Source: Polysphondylium violaceum (taxonomy: Eukaryota > Evosea > Eumycetozoa > Dictyosteliales > Dictyosteliaceae). Taken from it: a DNA stretch of 64,000 nt. Below, one piece after another: positions 12,014 through 22,142 of this stretch (positions are counted from its first letter, which is position 1; each line of letters starts with the position of its first letter). The DNA is taken from the NCBI GenBank assembly GCA_000277445.1, contig AJWJ01000014.1:1-64000 (forward strand). Reading direction: 5' to 3'. The notes under the pieces are model-generated. The model was not told the DNA's origin. It searched no databases and saw only the letters and a program-made list of their open reading frames with translations. Made by a program: the position numbers and the translations under genes.

Positions 12014-13996
12014 TGTGTAAAATTTAAAATATAAATTAAATAGATATATGTATATATAGAGTTATATATTCAATAAACTTATTCGTATAGGTTTGGTTGT
12101 TATAGGAGGATCATTTATATGATTTGATCAACTAAAAGATAGATATTATATTTTATTATATTATATGAGCAGTATGTATGGTTAATAGTAGAGTTAATGT
12201 ATTAGTATATTGTGTTTATTAGTTGTTGTGTTATTATTACTGCTACACATATACATGTACACACACAGGCACACACACATACAAATAGATATGTTAGGGA
12301 GAGAATAAAATAAACCAATAATGTATAAATTAGAGACAAAGATAGATAATTAGAAAAAACAACTATATCACACAAATAGGTATAGTCATAAAAAATAACA
12401 CACAAACACACACACAACCTCTTATATCATCACTCACATGCATGCACACCACATACACACAGTTTCTATATTCACATACAATGTGTTCCTTTATTGGTTC
12501 TTTGGTGATTGTTTTTGTTGTTATGTGATGATTACATTCAAAAGAGGGATAAAAAAGAGGAAAACTATATACACAGAAACAGTAATAGATACCAGCACAC
12601 ACCCCCACACTCCCGTTATACAACACACATACTTTTATTTGTTTGGCATGTATGATGAATGTAAATGTATTCTACTCAACACACTCACCACCAAAACACA
12701 CCATAACAACCAAAAAAACAACAACCCCTTTCACCCATTCATCAGCTTTCATAACCCCTTTGAAAAAAAAACCCCCACTCTCTAAATATACCTCCTATCA
12801 AGATTTTGGAGTGTCTTTTGTTTTTTTTTTTTTTTGTTTTTTTTTGATATCAACAAAAGGTGTGGGTGTGAGTGTTTACAATTTGGATCGTTTATTTCCT
12901 TGTATGTATTTTTTTAACTCTTTTGGTTTTTTTTTGGCAAGCATGAACATTAAATTGAATTTTTTAAAAAAAAAAAACTAAAAAAACCTAAAAAAAAATC
13001 ACATATCAGAGATATTTACCTATGATCTAAAATAGTTTCACCAATTTGAATTGAAAAATTTTATTAAAAATTTTACTCATATTTCAATGTCATCAATCAA
13101 GTAAACTCTCTCTTCAAAATATCTTTTTTTTTTTTTTTTCAAAATTTAATTAATATGAGATTTATCACTTTACTTCCATTTCTAGCTTTTATCAAGTGTT
13201 TTTTTTTTTTAAAACTATTAAATTTATCGTTTCAACCGTTTTTTAAAAAAATATCAGATACTATTTAGTTTAGAGTACTAGGTTTTAATCAAATAAAGTA
13301 CAATAGTATTTTATATTTATTAAAAATAAAAAATGTATCCATTATATTAATAGTTCCTATTTTTACCTTGATAATAATAATGTGTAAATTTGAAAATTTT
13401 AGTAATGTGTTTTTAGCACAAACATATATCGTCCATTTGGAAAAAAGGAATGCATTAAAATTTTAATAATGATAAGTGTGGGAGTGTTAAAAATTAAATT
13501 GAACTACAAATTCAATAGTTTAATATCTATTGGATTAAATTATTTCCTGCCTAATTTACCAAGTTTAGTATAATTATATCATTTTTAATACTCACCAAAA
13601 ACAACAATGTATGCTGATTGATGATACCGTTGTGTGAGTTGAGGGGTGAAAATAAAATTATATATAAAAAAGGTATAACAATAATGAATTGTGAGTGGTG
13701 AATGATAAGATTTGTGATGATGATGTTTTTTAATATTAAAATTCGTAATGGGTAAAAAAGAAGAGAAAATAGTTAGTAGATAAATCAAGAGATTAAATTA
13801 AATGGGCCCACACTCTAGATATACTTTATCCTTGTATCTGTCATTTAATCTATTCTATTAAATCAAATAATTTTATTAAAAATTTTATCTTGATAAAATT
13901 TATTTATAAATCATACAAAACAGATATTAGTTGATTTCATTTCCTCATATACACTTAACTTATTTATTTATTTATTTATTTACAACTCTATCTAAA
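12014..13996. other. Long divergent intergenic region
   Basis: Two kb between the divergent histidine kinase and C2-protein genes. It holds CA-rich runs (about 12250-12290 and 12400-12470), C-rich CACCC-like stretches near 12600-12780, and A/T homopolymers. Open frames of 60-115 codons here are low-complexity with no family resemblance. It probably contains both promoters. Confidence 0.5.
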
Positions 13997-16705
13997 ATGG
14001 CATCTTTAAAAAATAAAAAAGGTGATTTAGAATTAACTCGTAAGTAATTTAGAATTAAAATAAATAATATACAGGATTATATTGACAAACAGACTGGAAA
14101 TTTTAAAAAAATAGTATTAGAAACAAAGGGAATTAAATCATCAGAGGTGTTTGCAATTGTTGATTTACCTCCTAATAAACCCTTTAAAACCCATACATTT
14201 AAAGGACCTGATCCAAAGTTTAATGAAAAATTTACATTGTAATTATTTTAAAAGTATATTAAGATTTTTCCTTTTATTAATTTACCAATCAAAAATAATA
14301 GAGATTTAATGACATTTCAAGATGATGAAATATTAATTACATTAAAAGAAGTTAAAACTGGTGTATCTAAATTTATTGGACAGGTTCAAATACCCATTCA
14401 AGCATTAAATTTACCTTCATCTCCACAATGGTATTTCCTTAGTGATAAACCTACTTATAAAGAAGGTCAGAAACCTAAAATTGTAAATGGTAGTGTTCTT
14501 ATCCATTTGAATTTTGTTCATAGATTAATTAGAGCAAAATCTAGATCATCAGTATCTAAAGACTTGGGTCAAGGTTTACAAGATCAATTTAGTAAATTAC
14601 TTGAACAAGGTGGAAATATTCCTCGTCCAAATTTAAAACCTCCAACATCAGTTATAAAAGAAAAACCATCATCAGTCCCATCTGATCAATCAAGTTCAAA
14701 ATCTACTCCTTCTACATGCTCACCAATTTCTTCAACATTTTCCTCTATGGAAGATATGTATACAACCAAAGAAGAAGAGGTTATTATTGATGAAACTTTG
14801 AAAAACAAAGAAAACATTGTTTTACAACAAATTCAGTTACAAAGAGATCATATTAAAAAACTTCAAGACTCAGTTAGAATCTCTGAAAGTCAAGGTAAAT
14901 CAGTTGTTCAAGACAAGGTAAAAATTAAAAAAATGTTGGAGGAAATAGAAGATATGGAACAATTAATAGCTTCAGCTAAAAGTCAATCTTTAAATCAATC
15001 TAAACAACAACAAGTACAACAATTACCACCAAAGCAAACAGTACAGAACAACAATCAAAGACCTACATTAAGTAAAAGTTCAAATTTTTATAAACAACAA
15101 TTACCATCAGCAAATAATAAAAGATCAGATATATCAGAATTTCGATTTGAAGAAAAAAAACCTGCCAATGTTAATTCCTCTTATGATGATTTATTGGCTG
15201 AAATGGATTCAATGCAAAATAATTCAAACAAAGAAAATGAAGAAAAAAAGATTCAAATTTTAACCAAAGAATTAGAAAAATATAAACAAATGGTATTGGG
15301 AAAGCAAAGTAATTCTATTCAAACATTAACACCAAATAATAAATTGGAAATTAAATTAAAAATGATGGAAGAAGAAAATCAATCTTTAATTCAAGAAAAA
15401 AAGATTATCTATGAAAAATATAAACTTTTTGAAAGAGAATCTGAAAAATTAGAAAAGGAATTAGAATATGAATTAGAATTAAAGAGAAAAGATAGTAAAA
15501 AGATTGAAGAATCTAAAAAGGTGGCAAAAGAACTTGAATTGGCTCAAAGTAAAATTAAATTATTAACTTTGGAATTAGATTCAAAATCAAATAATAATAA
15601 CAACAATAACAAGGCAAATGTTTTAACCAATCAACCTGATTTAAAATTACAATATAAAATTAAATCTTTAGAGTTGGAATTGGAGAGTGAAAGAAAATCA
15701 AAACTAGATCTACTGGAAAGAATAAAGAAATTGGAAAAGGATTTAGAGAAATCAGAAACTATTCAAGCAAGACAAAAATCTGAATTATCAAGATTAGAAA
15801 AAGAGTTGGGAAATCATTTTGTCAATTCAAACTTTGATCTGGATGGTGCATCCCCAGGTGATAAAGATTTTCTCTCTCATCTTCAACACAATGTTCAAGA
15901 ACAAAATAACCAAATCTCTTTGTTGGTCACTAAATTAGAGAAACTAGATAAACTCGAAGATCTCATGAGAAAACTTGAAAGCATGAAACTCAATCAATCT
16001 GCTCTTGGTGGAAGTGGGGGCATTGATGGTGGTAAGAGAACTCATTTGGACATTAAAAAAGAGATGGAGGAACTACAACAAATCATTTGCAATGAAAAGA
16101 CCAAAGCAAAAGACAGAGAAGATGCCAATGTCAAATTTGAAAAACTTTTCCAAGAACTATCTCAAACTCAAGAATACAGAAATGAAATCCTCCAAATGAG
16201 AGAGGAAAAGAGAAGAATCAATGAGCCTCTAAATCAAAAGGCTCTACAAAAACTCGCCCCCATCTATAATTTACTCAACATTGAAAAGAATCCTGAACTA
16301 AAGGATAGAGTCAAAGATGCACCTGAACTTTTATTAATTGGTATGGATCCCAAAGCCATTGGCTCCAAACATCAAAATGATTTCCAATCCTATTTACTTC
16401 GTTCTGTAAATCTTGAAGAACTTCGTGCTATTGCCGCTCAACTTCCAAAGTGGAGACCTGATCAAAAGAAACAAGCTGAATGGACTTTATCTTTGGAGGA
16501 AAAGATTGATCAATTATCCAAACAACCCCAATCTTCAAATCCTCCAGCTCCACCTAGACCAAAACCAAAACCATCTGCCACTCTACAGAGACCCTCCTCT
16601 GCATCAAAAACTGCAACTCTCAAGAAACCATCAAATTGTAGTAATACTGTCGGACATGGTGATTTATTTAGTGAATTATTGAAAAAGAGAACAAAGATTC
16701 AATAA
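13997..16705 (+). CDS. C2 domain protein with long coiled coil
   Basis: Exons 13997-14039, 14115-14238 and 14302-16705 give 856 residues. Choosing the acceptor ATAG at 14111-14114 restores both frame and the first C2 strand (GDLELTLLETKGIKSSEVFA); the earlier CAG acceptors do not. The C2 domain spans about 1-115 and continues DLMTFQDDEILITLKEVKTG after the second splice. Residues of about 165-600 are Glu/Lys-rich coiled coil with a short Asn run. A conserved-looking helical segment (FQSYLLRSVNLEELRAIAAQ) precedes a Pro-rich stretch (PPAPPRPKPKP) and a basic tail, LFSELLKKRTK. The layout suggests a membrane-binding, oligomeric adaptor, with the Pro-rich part a possible SH3 or profilin site. 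I do not recognise a named family. It ends 35 bp from the convergent TANGO2 gene. Confidence 0.8.
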
Positions 16706-16740
16706 AAAAAAAATAATATATATTTACTACTACTATTAAA

Positions 16741-17907
16741 TTATTGTATTTGAAATTGTACCAAATGTTTACTTGAATGAATATGATCCCATTCAACAAA
16801 TTTAGCATTTAAATTTTTATCGACTAAAAGTATGGAAGAAGACACTGTTGCGTGAGTTGAACCTGTATATTTGGATTGATATTGATTGACAAAGATTGAA
16901 GCTGTATTTATATTTTCAAAAGGAGCGGGTGGTTGGGAATCTGTTTCTTTGTTGATCAATATTTGAAATAATCTATCAATAATAAAATCATCTTTGTCTT
17001 TTTCATTGTTTGAATGAAACATTGTAGTACTAGATTGTTGAAGTTCATTGATATTACTATTACTATTTTCATTGAATAGTGTCTGTAATGTTTTTTCAAA
17101 TTGTTTTTTACCATTCTCTACTTTAAATGTATTCCAATGTACTGGATAATTTGAAATACCAAACATTTTTTGATGTTGTTCACTTAATTTAATAGTTAAT
17201 GATTTTAAATCCTTTGCAGCCAATGTTGTCTTATCATTATCACTATCTTTTTCCTTATTATTATTACTATTATTAAAATTTACAGATGTAAGAGTAGGTG
17301 AAATTAATGGTGATACAATATGATCTTGATCTGAATCTACTGAACTCCCAGGCACCAGTAGAGGGGGTTCAATATGTATAGGTGACGAGGACGGTGATGC
17401 CAAGAACAACTTGTCAGGTTCTTGTTCAATGGCTGGCTTGGAGCCAAGATAATGATGACTGTCGTAAAAATAATTTTCTTTTGTTTTTATATCGCCTATA
17501 ATGATTTTAAAGGGTAGATAAGAGTCTCTTTGTGATTCCAAATGTTTGTTGATGTAGTCTAGTGGCGAGACATCCAGTAACAGATAATCGCTAATGATTT
17601 TGCCTCTTGTGATTTTAACCAACGGTTTCAATTGACCAAACAACTCGTTCTTTGAATATGAATTCAACAATACACAAAACTTTCCTCTATCACTAATGGC
17701 AAACCATGTTCCACCGCCCAATTTATCTCTTCCTCCAAATATTCTAATCTTTGGTTGATCCGAAACGCCGTCTTCTCCTGCACCACCCACACCCAACTCC
17801 CATTCTGACAATGATATAGTCGGTCTATCTATTTTTTCATCTCTATTGTCTAGTATTATTAAAGGAAACTCTGAAAATTGATCAAAACTAATAAATGCAA
17901 TGCACAT
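16741..17907 (-). CDS. tango2: TANGO2 homolog (NRDE family)
   Basis: A single exon of 388 residues. The start MCIAFISFD with LIILDNRDE at about 17-25 is the hallmark of the NRDE/TANGO2 family, and IFGGRDKLGGGTWFAISDRG matches its second conserved block. A later block around HWNTFKVENG and the C-terminal SILLVDKNLNAKFVEWDH also fit. A Ser/Asn/Asp-rich insert near 170-225 lengthens it beyond the human protein (276 residues). TANGO2 proteins have been linked to Golgi/ER organisation, haem transport and mitochondrial metabolism; the biochemical role is unsettled. The gene is convergent with the C2 gene. Confidence 0.93.
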   Translation of the reverse strand: MCIAFISFDQFSEFPLIILDNRDEKIDRPTISLSEWELGVGGAGEDGVSDQPKIRIFGGRDKLGGGTWFAISDRGKFCVLLNSYSKNELFGQLKPLVKITRGKIISDYLLLDVSPLDYINKHLESQRDSYLPFKIIIGDIKTKENYFYDSHHYLGSKPAIEQEPDKLFLASPSSSPIHIEPPLLVPGSSVDSDQDHIVSPLISPTLTSVNFNNSNNNKEKDSDNDKTTLAAKDLKSLTIKLSEQHQKMFGISNYPVHWNTFKVENGKKQFEKTLQTLFNENSNSNINELQQSSTTMFHSNNEKDKDDFIIDRLFQILINKETDSQPPAPFENINTASIFVNQYQSKYTGSTHATVSSSILLVDKNLNAKFVEWDHIHSSKHLVQFQIQ

Positions 17908-18713
17908 AATGAGTTGGTTTACAATTGTAGTATAGTATAATATAAAGTAAATGTCGTCGTTGTTGTTGTTGTTGTTGTTGTTGTAGTTGTTGTAATAGTA
18001 CTATTACAATAGTCAGTCGTCGTAGAAATAAAAATAAATAAATAATAAACACACCCAATGTAAATTGACAATGAAAGGAAATATTTAATAATATATGTGA
18101 GTATAGGTGTATATGTTATAAAAGTACAAAGAGATAATAATAAATAAGTATGTATACTATTACTACTATAAAAATAAATAAATATTCTATCGTTTTTTGA
18201 GTGTGACAATTTTTAATTAAAAATCTTTCGTATTTTGGGAAAATTTTAAATTAAAAAAAAAGTGGTCAGAAGTGTGTGAGGTGGTAACTTTGTAAAAAGT
18301 CGTTTTTTTTATTTTAGGGATTTTATGTCGTGTTTTTTGTTGTTATTTTTGTTGTTCATAGAGATAAAGCATCATTATATCATCTCAGACACACATCAAT
18401 CAAAATAAAGTCTATAGACTATAAATATATATTTAAAACATATAAATAGAAATTATTTTAAACATAATCATAAGAAATTCTCCATATGTTTTTATAACCA
18501 TAGTCTCACCCACTCACACACACGCATATATAGTAAAATATAATATAATTTTCATATACCACTACTATATCTGTGTGTTGTATCAACAAACTTTATATTC
18601 ATATATTTAATCAACACACAATCTATATCAGTATTATAATCATAATAATAATAGTATAATATTACATAGTGTATCAACAAAGTATATAAATAGAATAGAA
18701 GATAAGAGAAAAC
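17908..18713. other. Divergent promoter region
   Basis: AT-rich region between the divergent TANGO2 and acid phosphatase genes. It has a TTG triplet run at about 17953-17985 and CACCCAC/CACACA-rich sequence at about 18505-18530. I see no further gene. Confidence 0.5.
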
Positions 18714-20282
18714 ATGAATAGCAACAATCGTAGATATCTATATATAGTGGCGACTATATTTGTGCTTACCTGTTTTGGTATCGCATGTACGAATGCAGGC
18801 TTTATCAACCAAACCAGGCCCATGCAGCTACATCTATCATTGACAGACAAGAGCGATGAGATCAAGGTCACATGGTTGACAAAATCTGCCTTGCCTCAGC
18901 CTACAGTGTACTATTACAGCGTGACGACAAGCTCGCAGTGCGACAGAGAGTCTGCTGTGATCCCTACAGATATCCTTAAACGTCTGTCGATTGCCATTGG
19001 CACGACAACCACCTACGAGAAATACGACGGCTTTATACACAGTGTCGTGTTGACCAATTTGCGATCCTCCAAGACCTACTGCTATCTCGTTGGTGGCGAG
19101 GTCACAAAGACACCACCCCAACCAACATCGACAGAAACAGAGGCATCAGGCAAGACAGATTCCTCAAACATTTATGCCTCGAGTTGGGCCGCCAAATGGT
19201 CGCATTTTACAACAAGATCTCAGTTTTTGGCTGACAAGGTCACTTTTGCCGCCTTTGCCGACGCAGGCACCCGTGGCGATATTTTCCACGTCATCAACGC
19301 CATGCGAAAGGACCCTTCGTTCTCGATGGTCATACACGCTGGTGATTTGTCTTATGCGCAAACAGACGATGTTTGGGATCTGTTTGGTGACATTATCGAG
19401 CCTGTCTCAGCCACCCGTCCCTATATGGTCATTCCAGGCAACTGGGACATCAAGCCCTTTGCTGCCCAAGCCTTTGTCAACAGATACCAAATGCCGCTCG
19501 TCTATCCCACGCCCGAGATCACTGTTGAGCACAAGCCCGACGGACCCATCGAGACCAAGACATTCTACAACTACTACTACTCGATCAACTACACACACAC
19601 ATACATTATCATGATGTCCTCATACGACCCCTACACTCAAGGCAGCAAACAGTATAAGTGGCTCGAATCTGAGCTCATCAAAGCCAATCAACAGCGTCAC
19701 ATCACTCCCTGGATCGTCGTCTGCGCTCACAGCCCCATGTACAGTTCCTCACAGGGCCACGGAGGCTCTGATATGGCCTTTAGACAATCCATCGAGCCCC
19801 TTTTTTCACAATACAAGGTCAATCTGGTCCTTTCAGGCCACGACCACGGCTACGAGCGTTCCTTCCCCGTCTATGACGACAAAATACTCAGAGACGAGAA
19901 AATCCACTACAGCAACCAAGACGGCACCATCCACGTCTTAGCAGGCACCGCCGGAGCCGACTCTGACCCCTGGCTCGACCAGCCTGCTTGGTCACTCCTC
20001 CGTGAGTCAACCACTGGCTACACCAAAGTCATTGCAGGCCGTGGCTCTCTCGAGGTCATCTACCAGCGTTACAACGGCACCATTGGCGACAGATTCATCA
20101 TTGTCAAAGACTCTAGTTCTCGTCCCTCTCAGCCAATCAACAAGAGCAATTCTGGCTCCTCCAATACCACCTATGTAATATTCTTTCTCCTTTGTTTAGT
20201 ATTCATTTTCCCATTTTGTGCCTATAACAAAATCCCTCATAAAATATATTCTTATTTATCTGGTAGAAAACCAAATGATTAA
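18714..20282 (+). CDS. Purple acid phosphatase-like metallophosphoesterase, membrane-anchored
   Basis: A single exon of 522 residues. An N-terminal hydrophobic segment (about 8-28) looks like a signal peptide. A fibronectin-like N-domain follows (about 35-135, DEIKVTWLTKS). The metallophosphatase domain has the ordered metal motifs FADAGT, HAGDLSYA, PGNWD, VVCAHSPMY and SGHDHGYER. Canonical purple acid phosphatases read GNHE/GNHD at the third motif; here the His is Trp, while the metal-binding Asn is kept. A C-terminal span (TYVIFFLLCLVFIFPFCAY, about 489-510) and basic tail indicate a type I membrane protein facing the lumen or outside. Third codon positions are G+C-rich through most of the gene. 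Phosphate-ester hydrolysis is inferred from the family; activity may be altered by the Trp. Confidence 0.9.
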   Translation: MNSNNRRYLYIVATIFVLTCFGIACTNAGFINQTRPMQLHLSLTDKSDEIKVTWLTKSALPQPTVYYYSVTTSSQCDRESAVIPTDILKRLSIAIGTTTTYEKYDGFIHSVVLTNLRSSKTYCYLVGGEVTKTPPQPTSTETEASGKTDSSNIYASSWAAKWSHFTTRSQFLADKVTFAAFADAGTRGDIFHVINAMRKDPSFSMVIHAGDLSYAQTDDVWDLFGDIIEPVSATRPYMVIPGNWDIKPFAAQAFVNRYQMPLVYPTPEITVEHKPDGPIETKTFYNYYYSINYTHTYIIMMSSYDPYTQGSKQYKWLESELIKANQQRHITPWIVVCAHSPMYSSSQGHGGSDMAFRQSIEPLFSQYKVNLVLSGHDHGYERSFPVYDDKILRDEKIHYSNQDGTIHVLAGTAGADSDPWLDQPAWSLLRESTTGYTKVIAGRGSLEVIYQRYNGTIGDRFIIVKDSSSRPSQPINKSNSGSSNTTYVIFFLLCLVFIFPFCAYNKIPHKIYSYLSGRKPND

Positions 20283-20534
20283 ATTAAATAAATAAATATT
20301 ATATACATATAAATCTATAAATATCCATTTTCCATTCTTTGAAAATTTCATTTTTCAAAATCTTAATTTTGATCTCTCCAAGTAAGGTGGGAAAAATGCG
20401 AAGATTTTTTTTTTGTGTGTAGTGATTTTCATTTTTTTCAAGTTTTTGATTTTTTCAAATTGTCTTTTTTTCAGTTTCTGAGTTGGTATATATATCTTGT
20501 GTAAGATGTGATCAATATTGATTCATGAATTAAA

Positions 20535-21768
20535 ATGATAAGAAATATCTTAATTATAGGTAGAACAGGTAATGTGTTGTTGATAAATATGATATAAAAT
20601 GGAATAAAATAAAATACTAACATTGAATAATATAGGATCAGGTAAATCGACCTTGGGCAATACCATTACCTCGACAAATTGTTTTAAAGAAAGTGAATAT
20701 GGTGTGTCAGAGACAAAACAATATAAAGTAGTGTCGTTTAGTCATCAGGGTGTTGCGTATAATATCATCGATACAGTGGGTTTGGGTGACACTAAAATGG
20801 GTGAGCGTCAAATTCTTGACCAGATGGTATCTGCCTTCAAAGGAATCACAGACAATCTTTCACAAATCATTTACGTGTTTAGTGGCAAATTTACACAAGA
20901 TGAAATTGATGCCTACAATCTTCTCAATTTGGTGTTTGGACAAGATGTCTCGAGAATAACAACCATTGTCAGAACCAGATTTCCAAAGTTTACAGACACA
21001 GAGGCCTGTAACACTGATAAACAACTGATTATCAATGAAAACAACCAAACCAATGTCATTGTGTCGAGATGTAATAAATTTATACATGTCAATAATATGA
21101 CAGAGGATGAACAGCCTACCTTGAAAAACCGTGTTGATGCAAAGACAATCCTACTTGTACATTTACAGGGGTGCACAACTGCTATACCCACAAATGAACA
21201 AGCAATGAGAAACAATATCAATTCGCATTACCAGAGAATAGAGGACGAAAAACGTAGACAACAAGAACGAGAACGTCAACTGGCCGAGCAACAGCGTGTC
21301 TTGGCTGAGCAACAGCGTTTGGCAGAGCTCCATAGAAGAGAATTGGAGGCCAAAATCTTGGCAGAAAAGAGACTCAGAGGCTATGATTTTTGGAATAGAA
21401 ACATTGTAATTCAAAACTGGCATGGACAATACATGACTGCTGGTGTGAATCCGTATTCAACGTTTCGAGGCCCATCACAAACATTCACATTGGTCCCTGT
21501 CGAAGGTTACAAAGTGGCCATTCGAAGTGAAAATGGTCTCTACCTCAGAGCTCACCCTGGTGGTCAAGGTGCAAAATTAGATCTAAGCAATAATCTTTTG
21601 GATTGGGAAAAATTTATTCTGGTCCCACATGGCGATCATTGGGGCATTTTATCGTTTCATGGAACATACATTAGATCTCATCGAATCCGAGGCTTCAATA
21701 AATCGGCATCGATAGATCTACAAGTCCATATGAGAGAATGGGAGTTCTATAAACTCATTCCCGTATGA
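20535..21768 (+). CDS. AIG1/GIMAP-like GTPase with C-terminal beta-trefoil-like domain
   Basis: Exons 20535-20568 and 20636-21768 give 388 residues. The splice falls inside the P-loop and rebuilds IGRTGSGKSTLGNTI. Switch II is DTVGLGDTKMGE, and the following helix and strand resemble plant AIG1 and vertebrate GIMAP GTPases, which act at membranes in immunity or vesicle biology. Residues of about 215-260 are a Glu/Gln/Arg-rich helix. From about 262 to the end there are repeats of the pattern GQYMTAG...QTFTLVPVEGYKVAIRS, then GLYLRAHPGG...WEKFILVPHGDHWGILS, then HGTYIRSHR...WEFYKLIPV. These resemble fascin/hisactophilin-type trefoil repeats that bind actin or sugars. A GTATGA donor overlaps the last codons, so a different 3' end is possible. 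Confidence 0.82.
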
Positions 21769-21794
21769 GGATACAATAAACAAATAAATCACAT

Positions 21795-21992
21795 ATGTTG
21801 ATAATTTTAATTACAGAAGTTGATAGAGGTATCTTACCAAACAAGGTCAAGACATTGACTATCTTTATCCCGAGAACCAATTCTCAAACTATTACATTCA
21901 AAGACCACCAAATGAATGTATTTTATGACAAAACAAAGCAATTACATCTAATTATTTGTTTTAAAAAAATAGGTGTGACACAGGTCAATTGA
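21795..21992 (+). pseudogene. Possible remnant of an FNIP-repeat-type gene
   Basis: A 65-codon open frame includes ILPNKVKTLTIF, reminiscent of dictyostelid FNIP repeats (consensus like IPxSVxxLxFG). No other repeat, promoter-like spacing or start context supports a working gene. The sequence might instead be part of the 3' untranslated region, or an alternative 3' exon of the GTPase gene through the GTATGA donor at 21763. Low confidence. Confidence 0.2.
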
Positions 21993-22142
21993 GATATTTT
22001 GTAATTATATAAAAAGATATACAACTTTATTGATTATTTAAAAAAGGAGAATGTAATGTTAAAGAAAATTGTTTTTTTTTTTTTTTTGTTATCAAATAGA
22101 CAAAGAGATGATGTATTGAATTGATTGATCAAACACACACAT

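Noticed and set aside
12363-12981. Several 65-115 codon frames in the 12-13 kb intergenic region
   Set aside because: Low-complexity His/Thr/Phe-rich translations with no signal peptide, splice partner or family resemblance.
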